Assembly: GCA_963665765.1 (NCBI GenBank)
Contig: OY762464.1
Location: 2,790,001-2,854,000, forward strand
Source of the DNA: Bin76 sp963665765
GTDB lineage: Bacteria > Actinomycetota > Acidimicrobiia > Spongiisociales > ZC4RG35
Length of the DNA stretch: 64,000 nt
Reading direction: 5' to 3'
The translations under genes and the position numbers were made by a program. The notes under the pieces are model-generated. The model was not told the origin of the DNA and did not search any database. It worked only from the letters and a program-made list of their open reading frames with translations. Shown here one piece after another: positions 8,895 to 18,300 of this stretch; position 1 is the stretch's first letter, and each line of letters starts with the position of its first letter.

Positions 8895-9907
8895 GATGTT
8901 CTGGTCCGGGGGTCGATGAGTGGATACAAGAGGTCGGCCGCCAGATTCGCCATCAGTACCGCTCCCGTGAAAACCAAAAAGGCCGCCTGCATCACGGGAT
9001 AGTCACGCCCTGCGACCGCTTCGAAGACCAGGCGACCGAGCCCCGGGTAGGAAAACACCGTCTCGATGATCACCGTACCCCCGAAAGCAAACCCCAGACG
9101 GATGGCCAGCACCGTGATCACCGGAGCGATGGCGTTGCGGGCGACATGTCCGAACAGTACCCGGCGCTCCCCGGCGCCTTTCGCCCGGGCGGTGCGGATA
9201 TAGTCCTCCCCCAGGGTTTCGAGCATCGAATAGCGCATGGTCATGTAAACCCCCGGCGTCCCGACGATCGACAGGGCGGTGACGGGCATTATGGCGTGGC
9301 TGACGATGTCCCAGGTGTGCGCCCAACCCACCAGATCGGAGGCGGGGGTCACCGCGCCGAACGACGGCAGCAGACCCCACTGGACGGCGAAGACCGAGAT
9401 CAAAACCATGCCCAACCAAAAGGATGGCAACGACTCGACCGAGATCATCCCCGAAAGCAGGCTCAAATCGCCCTTGGTGCCTCTCCGCCAAGCCGAGAGA
9501 GCGCCCAGCACCACCCCGGTGACGGCCGATACCACCAGCGACAGGCCGGTGATCAGAAGAGTCCAGGGGAGCCGGTCCCAGATCATCTCGACGATGGGGC
9601 GGTTGGCCCGGAACGAGTACCCGAAATCGCCGGTGAGGATACCGCCCCAATACCGCAGATACTGCTGCCATAAAGGTGCGTCCAGACCGACCCGGGCTAC
9701 TATCTCAGCCCGTTGGTCAGGATCCAATAGTCCGACATCCACCCCGGCGATAAGGGCGAGTGGATTTCCCGGCATCAGCCGGGGCAACAGGAAGTTGAGC
9801 GTGACCGCCACCACCACCACGAACCCGTACTGGGCCACCCGGCGCAGGTCGATTTGTCTTCTCAAGCCTTCAACCCGGCCCGATCTGCGGACTTCCCCGC
9901 CCCCCAC
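8891..9907 (-). CDS. peptide/nickel-type ABC transporter permease (DppB/OppB type)
   Basis: A 338-residue permease beginning at GTG 9907. Family features are the N-terminal helix followed by LMPGNPLALIAG, the PLWQQYLRYWGGILTGDFG block, and the EAA loop EDYIRTARAKGAGERRVLFGHVARN. The C-terminal ETVFSYPGLGRLVFEA block is also characteristic. Six membrane helices are predicted by eye. The gene lies between the binding-protein gene (stop at 10002) and the DppC-type gene, which it overlaps by four bases. Length and motifs are normal for the family. Confidence 0.9.
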   Translation of the reverse strand: MGGGEVRRSGRVEGLRRQIDLRRVAQYGFVVVVAVTLNFLLPRLMPGNPLALIAGVDVGLLDPDQRAEIVARVGLDAPLWQQYLRYWGGILTGDFGYSFRANRPIVEMIWDRLPWTLLITGLSLVVSAVTGVVLGALSAWRRGTKGDLSLLSGMISVESLPSFWLGMVLISVFAVQWGLLPSFGAVTPASDLVGWAHTWDIVSHAIMPVTALSIVGTPGVYMTMRYSMLETLGEDYIRTARAKGAGERRVLFGHVARNAIAPVITVLAIRLGFAFGGTVIIETVFSYPGLGRLVFEAVAGRDYPVMQAAFLVFTGAVLMANLAADLLYPLIDPRTRTS

Positions 9908-10001
9908 AGCGTGTTGAGCGGTCCGTTATCGGACAACATCCAACACGCCATGGGCGAGCGAGCGGCAGGTTATTACCGGCCGTCATTATTCAATTGTTCT
10001 C

Positions 10002-11750
10002 CTAAGGGCGAGAGGCGGGAGAGAGCAATGACAGCTTGCTGACGATGCCCTGCCCGGCGATGAACTCCCAATCTGCGTAGACGCTCGAGTCGTACACATA
10101 GGCGCCATCCGGATACAGCAGCAGCACGAACGGCAGTTCATCGGCGATTATCTGCTGCATTTGGCCCAGGATGGCGGTGCGCTCCGCCGGATCGGGCTCG
10201 ATGGACAGCGCCTCGGAAAGGGCATCCATCTCCTCGCTGGAGTAGCCGGTGAGGTTCAGGAATCCTGCGCCGGTTGAACTGGCGACCAACTGGGGAAGTC
10301 GCAGAGGGTCAGCCTGCACGGGCGCCGACCATCCCCACATGGCGATCTCGTAGTTGCGACCGTTGTTGACATCGAAGCCCGGCCAAACGGCGTTTTCCCA
10401 CACTGCGGTGTCGACCGGCACGACCTCCGTTTCGATCCCAACCGCGGCCAGCATCTCCACCGTCAACTCGGCGATCCGCAGACGGAGCGAGTCCGAAGAG
10501 TTGGTGATGATCTCAAACGACATCGGCTGACCGTCGAACTCTCGGACGCCATCCCCGTCGCTGTCCGTGTAACCGGCGCTGTCCAGCAGCGCGTTGGCCG
10601 CGGCCACGTCGTAAACCGTGGCGATTCCGGAGTTATAGACCGAATGTCCGGGATGGATCCAGCCGGGGCTTCCCACTGTGGCTGCCCCCAGATATACGGT
10701 GTCGACGATGTCCTGGCGGTCCATGGCCAGGTTGATGGCCTGACGGACGGCAACGTCGTCGAACGGGCGCTTCGAGGCGTCGTAGTTGATCATCTGGGTG
10801 GTGAACTCGGGTCCCAGAATGACTTCCAAGGGATCCTGGGCATCCAGCAGATCGATCTGCTCGGGTGGGATGCGTTCGAAGATCACATCGACTTCTCCGG
10901 TACGGATGGCGGCTTGGGTTCCGGCGTCATCGGCCAAGACGATCACCACCAGCTCGTCAACCGCCGGGGCGCCCCGGAAGAAGTTGGGGTTGGCCACGAA
11001 TCGGTAGCTCTGGCCTTCGACGTATTCGACCATCTGGTAGGGACCGGTTCCGATATTGGTGCCGCCGAAATCGTGCTCCGACGGGAGTTCCACCGACTCC
11101 CAGATGTGACGGGGGATGACAGGCGCGTCGGCCAGCGCTCCCACGTCGAATCCGGCATTGGGGCCCGAGAGAACGAAGGTGACGTTGTAGTCATCGTGCA
11201 CGACCACATCCGCTACCGGTCGGTAGTCGCGGGCGAAGCGGCTCGACTCCGGATTGTTCTGGAAGAAATCAACGCTGAAGGCCACGTCGTCGGAGGTCAA
11301 CTCCTCTCCGTCGTGGAAGGTCACCCCCTCGACCAGAGTTACCGACCATTCGGTCAGGTCGTCGCTGACGGTGACCTCGGAGGCCAGCCAGGGCTGGGGA
11401 ACCCCGGCGGCGTCAAGCTGCATCAAGGAGTCGTACTGGAGCATCAGCAGGTTCCATCCGGGGAATCCGCTGATGTAGGTGTAGGGATTCAAGGTTCCTT
11501 CATCCCCGGTCACCGCAGCCCGCACCGTAACCGGCTCTGCCGGTGGCGGCGGAGCTTCCGTGGTGGTTGGAGTGTCGGGCTCGGGTTCAGGCTCGTCGTC
11601 CATATCGGATGGCTCCGCCGGCGCTTCCGTGGTGGCGGTCGGCGCCGCCGCGGTCGTAGCGGTCGTCGGGTCTGGTTCGGCGTCGTCGTCGCCACAGCCG
11701 GCGATCACCAGCGCCAAAACGACCAGAAGGAGGGTTGTCTTGAACCTCAT
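10002..11750 (-). CDS. family 5 extracellular solute-binding lipoprotein
   Basis: A 582-residue lipoprotein. The signal peptide ends in a lipobox (LVIAGCGDDD), so it is anchored outside the membrane. A long acidic Thr/Pro/Ala-rich linker follows (~20-75), then the SBP_bac_5 fold with WSVTLVEGVTFHDGEELTSDD and RRAINLAMD-like FDDVAVRQAINLAMDRQDIV. Family 5 proteins capture peptides, nickel or sugars for Dpp/Opp importers. The ATG at 11750 has AGAGGA eight bases upstream. It lies 243 bp downstream of the fused ATPase gene and 95 bp before the DppB-type gene, so all four probably serve one importer. The substrate is unknown. Confidence 0.9.
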   Translation of the reverse strand: MRFKTTLLLVVLALVIAGCGDDDAEPDPTTATTAAAPTATTEAPAEPSDMDDEPEPEPDTPTTTEAPPPPAEPVTVRAAVTGDEGTLNPYTYISGFPGWNLLMLQYDSLMQLDAAGVPQPWLASEVTVSDDLTEWSVTLVEGVTFHDGEELTSDDVAFSVDFFQNNPESSRFARDYRPVADVVVHDDYNVTFVLSGPNAGFDVGALADAPVIPRHIWESVELPSEHDFGGTNIGTGPYQMVEYVEGQSYRFVANPNFFRGAPAVDELVVIVLADDAGTQAAIRTGEVDVIFERIPPEQIDLLDAQDPLEVILGPEFTTQMINYDASKRPFDDVAVRQAINLAMDRQDIVDTVYLGAATVGSPGWIHPGHSVYNSGIATVYDVAAANALLDSAGYTDSDGDGVREFDGQPMSFEIITNSSDSLRLRIAELTVEMLAAVGIETEVVPVDTAVWENAVWPGFDVNNGRNYEIAMWGWSAPVQADPLRLPQLVASSTGAGFLNLTGYSSEEMDALSEALSIEPDPAERTAILGQMQQIIADELPFVLLLYPDGAYVYDSSVYADWEFIAGQGIVSKLSLLSPASRP

Positions 11751-11993
11751 AATTGTTTCCTCTTTTCTCTTCCCCGCCTTGCAGGTAGTGGGGATTAGCG
11801 GTTGCTACGGGCGAAAAAATCCCAATTGGTGTCCGAGCTTAACAGGAACACGTAAATGGTCTCGATCAAAGCGTCGATTTTCTGGGTGTTCGGGCCCAGA
11901 TGGCCCCCGACGGTGGCGTTCCCTGGTCAAAGACTGCCTGGCGCCGATGGGTCGGGGCGTTTCCTGGTGGGCGCCGGTGGAGACCCACTCCGC

Positions 11994-14057
11994 CTAGGCC
12001 GGGGGGCTGACCAGGTGACACGAGACCCATCGGTTGGGCGCCACCTTTTCCAGCAACGGTTTTACCGTGGAGCACAGCCCTTCGACAGCCACCGGGCATC
12101 GGGTGTGGAAACGGCAGCCGGACGGGGGGTCGGCCGGGCTCGGTACGTCGCCCACCAGCCTGGTCCGCCGGGTTGCCTTGCGGTGGGGATCGGATGCCGG
12201 CACCGCCTCCAACAGTGCCTTGGTGTAGGGGTGGAGGGGTTCTTCGTACAATTGGTCTCGCGGGGCCCTCTCCACGATCTCTCCCAGATACATCACGGCC
12301 ACTTCGTGTGAGACGTGGCGTACCACTGCCAGGTCATGGGCGATGAAAACCATCGCCATGCCGGTTCGTTTTTGCAGATCGGCCAGCAGGTTCACTACCT
12401 GGGCCTGCACCGACACATCCAGGGCCGATACGGGTTCGTCGCATACCACGACGTCCGGGTCGGCCGCCAGGGCGCGGGCCACCGCGATCCGCTGTCTCTG
12501 TCCTCCGCTGAACTCATGCGGGTAGCGCTCGCCCGAGTCCGCCGGAAGACCCACCTGGGTCAACAGCTGCACCACCCGGTCGCGGGTGGCGGCCGCGTCT
12601 GCCAGCCGGTGGATCCGCAGGGGCTCGGCGATGACATCTCCCACTCGCATCCCGGGGTTCATGGCCGAGAAAGGATCCTGGAAGATCATTTGCACGACCC
12701 GCCGATGCCTTCCGCTGCGGTGGTTGATCGGCGTTCGGTTGATCTCGATCGTTCCGCCGGTGGGCCGTACCAGGGCGACCAGTGCCCGACCCAGGGTCGT
12801 TTTCCCACACCCGCTCTCCCCGACGATCCCCAAGGTCCGTCCCCGGGTGACGTCGAGGTTGACGCCGTCCACGGCCCGAATAGCCCCCTTGAGCGACTGT
12901 CTCAGGCCGCGCACCACCGGGAAATGGACCTTCAGGTCCCGGACCGAAACGATTACATCGCCGGCTTGGTCGGCGGCCGTCCGGCCCTGGGCTGCTGCTC
13001 CTTCCGGCCAGAGCGCGGAGGCGGGTCCCATCTGGTGGTGGTGTATACAGGCCGACTGGTGCCCGCCGGGCCCAACTGTTTCCAATTCCGGGAGAGCGTC
13101 CCCACAACCTTGTCCGGTCAGCGGACAGCGGTCGTCAAAGGGGCATGCCTCCAATTCCCTGACGACTCGGTATGGCGCCCCCGGTATCTCTGCCAGGCGG
13201 GTGGTGACCGGGCGGTCGAGCCGGGGGATGGAGCGGAGCAGTCCGGATGTGTAAGGGTGGCGGGTCGCTCGGTAGAGGTCGGATGCCTGGCCGGTCTCCA
13301 GTATTCGCCCGGCGTACATGACCGCCACCCGATCGGCTATCTCGGCCACTACCCCCAGGTCATGCGTAATCCAGACCACCGCCAAGCGGTATTCGGCTTG
13401 CAGTTCGCGCACCAGATCCACGATCTGGGCCTGAACGGTCACGTCGAGGGCGGTGGTGGGCTCGTCGGCGATCAGCAATTTCGGCTCGCACGCCAACGCC
13501 ATGGCGATCATTGCTCGCTGGCGCATACCTCCCGAGAACTCGTGCGGGTAGTCGTCAACCCTGGTCTTGGCCGATGGTATCCCAACCCGGTCCAGCAGGC
13601 GGATGGCGTAACGTCGCGCCTCGGCCCGGGCGACACCCCGATGGATCCGGAGGCTCTCGCCGATCTGCCGACCGACGCGGTGAACCGGGTTCAACGAGGA
13701 CATGGGTTCTTGGAAGACCATGGCCACATCCCGACCACGGAACCTTTTGAGTCGGCGTCCGGACATGCCCAGAACTTCCCGTCCCTCCAGCCGGATGGAC
13801 CCCGATACCACCGCGGGCGGTGAAGGAAGAAGACCCATGACCGACAGCATTGATACGCTTTTGCCGGATCCGGATTCTCCCACCAGGGCGAACGTCTCGC
13901 TCGGGGCCACCGTGAGACTCACCCCGCTGACCGCGCGGATCGTCTCGGTGGGCAATTCAAAGCGCACCGCCAGGTTCTCGATCTCGAGCAGGTTCGGACC
14001 AGCAGAAGCGGCGTTCGGTGAGTGTCCCGGCCCGGCCACCGCGGCGTGGGTGGTCAT
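11994..14057 (-). CDS. fused double ATP-binding protein of the peptide importer (DppD-DppF type)
   Basis: A 687-residue protein with two full nucleotide-binding domains. The first (~25-280) has GESGSGKS, the signature FSGGMRQRAMIA and LLIADEPTTALD. The second (~370-620) has GESGCGKT, FSGGQRQRIAVARAL and VVCDEPVSALD. Each domain carries the oligopeptide-type C-terminal extension with Cys residues (CPFDDRCPLTGQGC and CRFHTRCPVAVEGLC). In most systems these are two separate proteins, so the fusion fixes one-to-one stoichiometry. It is the first gene of the minus-strand operon and drives import through the two permeases. Confidence 0.92.
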   Translation of the reverse strand: MTTHAAVAGPGHSPNAASAGPNLLEIENLAVRFELPTETIRAVSGVSLTVAPSETFALVGESGSGKSVSMLSVMGLLPSPPAVVSGSIRLEGREVLGMSGRRLKRFRGRDVAMVFQEPMSSLNPVHRVGRQIGESLRIHRGVARAEARRYAIRLLDRVGIPSAKTRVDDYPHEFSGGMRQRAMIAMALACEPKLLIADEPTTALDVTVQAQIVDLVRELQAEYRLAVVWITHDLGVVAEIADRVAVMYAGRILETGQASDLYRATRHPYTSGLLRSIPRLDRPVTTRLAEIPGAPYRVVRELEACPFDDRCPLTGQGCGDALPELETVGPGGHQSACIHHHQMGPASALWPEGAAAQGRTAADQAGDVIVSVRDLKVHFPVVRGLRQSLKGAIRAVDGVNLDVTRGRTLGIVGESGCGKTTLGRALVALVRPTGGTIEINRTPINHRSGRHRRVVQMIFQDPFSAMNPGMRVGDVIAEPLRIHRLADAAATRDRVVQLLTQVGLPADSGERYPHEFSGGQRQRIAVARALAADPDVVVCDEPVSALDVSVQAQVVNLLADLQKRTGMAMVFIAHDLAVVRHVSHEVAVMYLGEIVERAPRDQLYEEPLHPYTKALLEAVPASDPHRKATRRTRLVGDVPSPADPPSGCRFHTRCPVAVEGLCSTVKPLLEKVAPNRWVSCHLVSPPA

Positions 14058-14226
14058 CTCACCGCCCGGCCCGCCCGGCGTGCCATCAGCCCGCGGTCAC
14101 CCCGGCAAACGTGTCCACATTGACTCATAGGCATCAAGTTACATTAGAGACTACAATCGGAGCCCGGTAGAGTTGGGTGACGTAGCAGGTGTCCGGTCGG
14201 CGGGCGCGTTAGAACGGGGGTTCAAC

Positions 14227-14448
14227 TTGGTTTCTACTCAGACAGATGTCTTTTCGGTCAATGGTATGACTTGCGGTTCTTGTGCCCAACGGGTGGAGAA
14301 CGCGCTTACACAAAGGGAGGACGTAACGGCAGTCTCGGTGGACCTCCAGGGCGCCAGGGTACGGGTCACGCACGAGGCGGGCACAGATCTGGCCACGCTG
14401 TTTGAAGCGGTGAGGGCGATCGGATACGAGGCGGGTCCCCTCTCATAG
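14227..14448 (+). CDS. copZ: CopZ-like heavy-metal-associated (HMA) protein
   Basis: A 73-residue single HMA domain with the metal-binding motif GMTCGSCAQ near residue 13. I chose TTG 14227 because a G-rich site (cggggg) sits six bases upstream, the length then matches stand-alone copper chaperones, and the start aligns with that of the neighbouring ATPase (both begin Ser-Thr-Gln-Thr-Asp-Val). A TTG at 14173 would add 18 residues. The protein would carry cuprous copper to the ATPase encoded 26 bp downstream. It is roughly three-quarters identical to the ATPase's own N-terminal domain, pointing to a recent internal duplication. Confidence 0.8.
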   Translation: MVSTQTDVFSVNGMTCGSCAQRVENALTQREDVTAVSVDLQGARVRVTHEAGTDLATLFEAVRAIGYEAGPLS

Positions 14449-14474
14449 ACGAGCCTGCGGCATTGGAGTTGCCA

Positions 14475-16643
14475 GTGACGTCAACTCAGACGGATGTCCT
14501 TTCGGTGGGTGGCATGACTTGCGCGTCATGCGCTCAGCGGGTGGAGAACGCCCTCCTGCAGAGGGAGGATGTGATGGCGGCCTCGGTCAATCTGATGGGC
14601 GCCAAGGTACGGGTCACCTACGAGGCGGGCACGGATCTGTTATCGCTGGCTGAGGCGGTGAAGGGGATTGGATACGAGGCGGCGCCGCTTCCATCTGATT
14701 CACCCCGGCCGGACCCCGAAGAGCCCTACTACGAGGAGGCCAAAAGACAGCGGCGGATTTTTGCAGCATCGGCGCTGTTTGCGGTTCCTCTGATGGTGGT
14801 CTCCATGCTGGGGCCCGACCAGCCGGTCTGGTTGGCGACGCAATGGGTGCTGGCCGCAGCAGTGGTGTTCTGGTGGGGGCGCCAATTCCATAAGATTGCC
14901 TGGCTGCGGTTGAAGTTGGGCCAAGCCAACATGGACACCCTGGTTTCGATCGGATCTCTGACTGCCTTCGGGTATTCGACCTGGGCGGCGCTAAGTGGCC
15001 AGGCGGTCTATTTCGAGACGGCGGGGATGATCGTCTCCCTGATTCTCTTGGGCCGCTTTCTCGAGGCTCGCGCCAAGGGGCGGGCTTCCCAGGCGGTTGC
15101 CAAGCTGGTGGAACTGGGCTTCAGTGCCTCCGTGCGGGTGATGGGCGCGGATGGCGAATATGAAATCTCCCAGGACCAACTCCAAGTGGATGATCTGGTG
15201 GTGGTGTCGGCGGGGGAGAAGATACCGGCTGACGGAGTGGTAACCGGCGGGCACTCGGCCGTGGACGAGTCGATGCTGACCGGGGAATCCCTGCCGGTGG
15301 AAAGATCCGTGGGCGACCCGGTGTTCTGTGGCACAATCAACCAGATGGGACGGTTGGTGTTCAGGGCGGAACAGGTGGGAGCGGACACGACTCTTTTCCA
15401 GATCGTGAAGATGGTGGAAGAGGTGCAATCGTCCAAGCCACCCATTCAAAGGCTCGCCGACCGAGTGTCTTCGATATTCGTGCCGGCGGTGATAGTGCTG
15501 GCGATTCTTACTTTCGCAGGGTGGCTGGTGGCCGGAGGCGACCTGTGGGAAGCCATCAGAAACGGGGTTGCGGTGCTGATCATTGCCTGTCCGTGCGCCT
15601 TGGGGCTGGCGACTCCCACTGCCATCATGGCAGGGAGCGGTCGGGGGGCCGAGCTGGGTGTGCTTTTCAAGAACGCCGAGGTGTTCGAGCGAACCCGCGA
15701 GGTGGATACCGTGGTGTTCGACAAGACCGGCACCCTGACGGAAGGCAAGATGATCCTGACCGATGTCTCAGCCGACGATCCCGGCCGGTTCCTGCGGCTG
15801 GTGGGTTCGGTGGAGGGAGGTAGTTCGCATCCCATCGGCCAGGCGGTGGCGAAGGGCGCCGCAGGGCGGGGAGTGGAGATCGTTTCGCCCAGCGAAGTGG
15901 AGACAGTGCCGGGCCGGGGAGTGGTGGGCATGGTGAACGGGGTCCGGGTGGTGGTGGGCAAGCCGGATTTCTTGGCCGATGCGGGGTTGGAGGCCGGTGC
16001 GGATCATCGCCAAACCATGCGGGCTTGGGAAGACGAGGCCAAGACCGCCTTCTTGGCGGGCTGGGAGGGGGAGGTCCGAGGCGTCTTGGCGGTGTCGGAC
16101 ACTGCTCGTTCCACGGCTGCCGAGGCCATTTCCAGACTCCGAAAGATGGATGTCAAGTTGGCTCTTTTGACCGGGGACAACGCACGATCAGCCTCGGTGA
16201 TGGGCCGGCGCCTGGGGATCGATCAGGTCAAGGCCGATGTTCTGCCGGCCGACAAGGCTCGGGAGATCGAACGATTGAAGGAGGGGGGAGCGGTGGTCGG
16301 GTTCGTGGGAGACGGGATCAACGATGCCATTGCCCTGGCGGCGGCGGATCTGGGGATCGCCATCGGGACCGGAACGGATGTGGCGGTGGAGGCAGGCGAT
16401 ATCGCCCTGATGAGCGGAGATCCTCTCGGAGTGCCCACCTCCCTGACGCTGGCGCGAGCCACTTACCGGATAATAATCTCCAACCTGGTCTGGGCGTTCG
16501 GGTATAACGTGGCCGCCATTCCCTTGGCGGCCGCCGGAGTATTGAACCCGATGGTGGCCGCCGCCGCCATGGCCTTTTCGAGCGTTTCGGTGGTTACCAA
16601 CTCCTTGCGGCTGCGCCGCTTCAAACCGCCTACTGCACCCTGA
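14475..16643 (+). CDS. copA: copper-exporting P-type ATPase (P1B-1)
   Basis: A 722-residue P1B ATPase. An N-terminal HMA domain (GMTCASCAQ) leads to eight membrane helices. The actuator carries SMLTGESLP; the metal site is ACPCALG (about residue 371); the phosphorylation site is DKTGTLTEGK (about 415). The nucleotide domain has SSHPIGQAV, and the hinge GDGIND lies near 612. In the last two helices, the Tyr-Asn pair in GYNVAAIP and the MxxSS pattern in MAFSSVSVV are the cuprous-ion signature. The start is GTG 14475 with GGAG eight bases upstream. The product exports copper from the cytoplasm, working with the upstream HMA protein. No copper-responsive repressor is visible nearby. The 3' end overlaps the convergent gene by 14 bp. 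Confidence 0.92.
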   Translation: MTSTQTDVLSVGGMTCASCAQRVENALLQREDVMAASVNLMGAKVRVTYEAGTDLLSLAEAVKGIGYEAAPLPSDSPRPDPEEPYYEEAKRQRRIFAASALFAVPLMVVSMLGPDQPVWLATQWVLAAAVVFWWGRQFHKIAWLRLKLGQANMDTLVSIGSLTAFGYSTWAALSGQAVYFETAGMIVSLILLGRFLEARAKGRASQAVAKLVELGFSASVRVMGADGEYEISQDQLQVDDLVVVSAGEKIPADGVVTGGHSAVDESMLTGESLPVERSVGDPVFCGTINQMGRLVFRAEQVGADTTLFQIVKMVEEVQSSKPPIQRLADRVSSIFVPAVIVLAILTFAGWLVAGGDLWEAIRNGVAVLIIACPCALGLATPTAIMAGSGRGAELGVLFKNAEVFERTREVDTVVFDKTGTLTEGKMILTDVSADDPGRFLRLVGSVEGGSSHPIGQAVAKGAAGRGVEIVSPSEVETVPGRGVVGMVNGVRVVVGKPDFLADAGLEAGADHRQTMRAWEDEAKTAFLAGWEGEVRGVLAVSDTARSTAAEAISRLRKMDVKLALLTGDNARSASVMGRRLGIDQVKADVLPADKAREIERLKEGGAVVGFVGDGINDAIALAAADLGIAIGTGTDVAVEAGDIALMSGDPLGVPTSLTLARATYRIIISNLVWAFGYNVAAIPLAAAGVLNPMVAAAAMAFSSVSVVTNSLRLRRFKPPTAP

Positions 16644-17034
16644 ACGACCAGGTGAACTCCCCCACGTCGGGAAGGCCGTAGGTTTTTTCCCATTCCACCA
16701 AGATGGTGTGTTCTCCCACTTCCCAACGACTCATCAGCAGACTTCGCTCGCCGGGTCTCCACCGGTAGATGCCCACTCCCTCGGAGAACGATAGCTCAGA
16801 CGGGGGTATCGGATATCCGTTCACATATATCCGGGCCGCATACCCCACCTCCAAGTCCACCTCCAGGCTGCTTTGCATGGGAACCGCGTCGTAGGGGTTG
16901 GGGGATACTCTTTCCAAGGGGGCAGGCAAGATGACAGGGTCGCCGCCTCTTCCGAAGACATAGCAGAGCGACAGAGCCGCCACGGTGAGAAGACTCAACC
17001 CAACATAGATCAGCCGGTAACGCACGACCGGCAA
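16630..17034 (-). CDS. hypothetical membrane-anchored extracytoplasmic protein
   Basis: A 134-residue protein with one N-terminal membrane helix (YVGLSLLTVAALSLCYVFG) followed by a soluble, strand-rich domain of about 100 residues. The domain contains LEVDLEVGYAARIYVNGYPIPP and ends in FTWSFRV. The pattern of alternating hydrophobic residues and short turns suggests a small immunoglobulin-like or beta-sandwich domain outside the cell. I do not recognise the family. It converges with the copper ATPase gene, overlapping its last 14 bases. Confidence 0.6.
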   Translation of the reverse strand: MPVVRYRLIYVGLSLLTVAALSLCYVFGRGGDPVILPAPLERVSPNPYDAVPMQSSLEVDLEVGYAARIYVNGYPIPPSELSFSEGVGIYRWRPGERSLLMSRWEVGEHTILVEWEKTYGLPDVGEFTWSFRVQ

Positions 17035-17054
17035 TTGTACGGTTAGGAAGCACG

Positions 17055-17234
17055 ATGAAACATTCGAGTCAACCCGGACCTATGGCCTCTATCCGCCAGC
17101 CGAGTGCTTCCTCGGGCTTGATGCCCAGACCTTTGCGTGTAATGTTTCGTCTGCCCGACACCCATCCCGACCAGCAGGTCATAAACGGGATGGGGCGCCA
17201 CCTCGGCCTGATCTATCTTGATGCACCGTCTTGA
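17055..17234 (+). CDS. possible small 59-residue protein overlapping the cobT start
   Basis: ATG 17055 is preceded by AGGAAG four bases away, a plausible ribosome binding site. The frame runs to a TGA at 17232-17234, overlapping the cobT start (17221) in a different frame. The peptide is basic and rich in Ser and Pro at first, then reads MFRLPDTHPDQQVINGMG and ends LGLIYLDAPS. It could be a leader peptide coupling translation to cobT or a chance frame. No homologue is recognised. Confidence 0.35.
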   Translation: MKHSSQPGPMASIRQPSASSGLMPRPLRVMFRLPDTHPDQQVINGMGRHLGLIYLDAPS

Positions 17235-18300
17235 TCTGCTCCAAGCAGTGGAACTCATCCGACCCGCGGACCCCGAAGCCCGCCGCCGCGCCCGGGAGAG
17301 GCAGGCGAAGCTCACCAAGCCGGAGGGCGCTCTCGGCTTCCTGGAGGACATCTCGATCAGGCTGGCGGGCATGTTCGGGAATGAACGTCCTGCAATCACC
17401 GGCAAGGCCGTGATAGTGGCGGCGGCCGACCATGGGGTCACCGCCCAGGGAGTAACCGGCTATCCGCAGGAGGTGACCGCTCAGATGGCTTTGAATTTTC
17501 TCCGGGGCGGAGCGGCCGTCAGCGTTATGGCCGATTTGCTGGGTGTCAATCAGATCGTGGTAGATGCCGGAATCGCGGGCGATGCTTTGCCTTCCACCAC
17601 CAGGCTTCGTTCCCTTCGTATGGCCCGGGGAACCGAGGACATCAGCTTGGGTCCGGCCATGTCCCGCCAACAGGCCGTGCGCTGCTTGGAAGCGGGCATC
17701 GAGTTGGCCACAGAACTTGCTGCCGAGCAAAACACCAACCTGATCGCCACCGGTGATATGGGTATCGGCAACACCACTGTTTCCTCCGCGGTGACCGCGG
17801 CCATAACCGGAAAATCTCCTGAAGAGACAACCGGCGCAGGCACAGGGCGTACCCCGGAACAGATCCGTCACAAAACCAAAGTGGTCCGAAGGGCCTTGGA
17901 GGTTAACGCTCCCGATGCCGACGATGCTCTGGACGTGCTGGCCAAGGTCGGTGGGTTCGAGATCGGCGTGCTGGCCGGTGTCATGCTGGGTGGGGCCGCC
18001 ATGCGATGCGCAGTATTGCTGGACGGCTTTATATCCGGGGCCGCCGCTCTCATCGCCAAGGGACTCTGCGACGCCACGGGAGACTACCTGATCGCCTCTC
18101 ACCGGTCGGCCGAGCCGGGACATGCCGCAGTGTTGTCCCATCTGGGACTGCGGCCTTTGCTGGATCTCGGCATGCGCTTGGGAGAGGGCACCGGCGCGGT
18201 TCTGGCTATGCCGATTGTCGAGGCATCCGCCGCTTGTCTGTCGCGGATGTCTACCTTCGAGCAGGCCGGAGTCTCCAATCGTTCGGAAGCTCCATCTTGA
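17221..18300 (+). CDS. cobT: nicotinate-nucleotide-dimethylbenzimidazole phosphoribosyltransferase
   Basis: A 359-residue CobT from ATG 17221 (a TTG lies directly before it). CobT transfers phosphoribose from nicotinate mononucleotide to dimethylbenzimidazole, making the lower ligand precursor of cobalamin. Family blocks include RQAKLTKPEGALGFLE, the conserved AAADHGVTAQGV, GDMGIGNTT, and the C-terminal catalytic-Glu region around RLGEGTGAVLAMP. The length is normal. It heads a three-gene run; its stop overlaps the cobS start as TGATG. No cobalamin riboswitch was recognised in the 180 bases upstream. Confidence 0.93.
   Translation: MHRLDLLQAVELIRPADPEARRRARERQAKLTKPEGALGFLEDISIRLAGMFGNERPAITGKAVIVAAADHGVTAQGVTGYPQEVTAQMALNFLRGGAAVSVMADLLGVNQIVVDAGIAGDALPSTTRLRSLRMARGTEDISLGPAMSRQQAVRCLEAGIELATELAAEQNTNLIATGDMGIGNTTVSSAVTAAITGKSPEETTGAGTGRTPEQIRHKTKVVRRALEVNAPDADDALDVLAKVGGFEIGVLAGVMLGGAAMRCAVLLDGFISGAAALIAKGLCDATGDYLIASHRSAEPGHAAVLSHLGLRPLLDLGMRLGEGTGAVLAMPIVEASAACLSRMSTFEQAGVSNRSEAPS

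Noticed and set aside
17035..17220. Cobalamin riboswitch upstream of cobT
   Set aside because: No B12-box-like core could be found by eye on either strand in the 180 bases before cobT.
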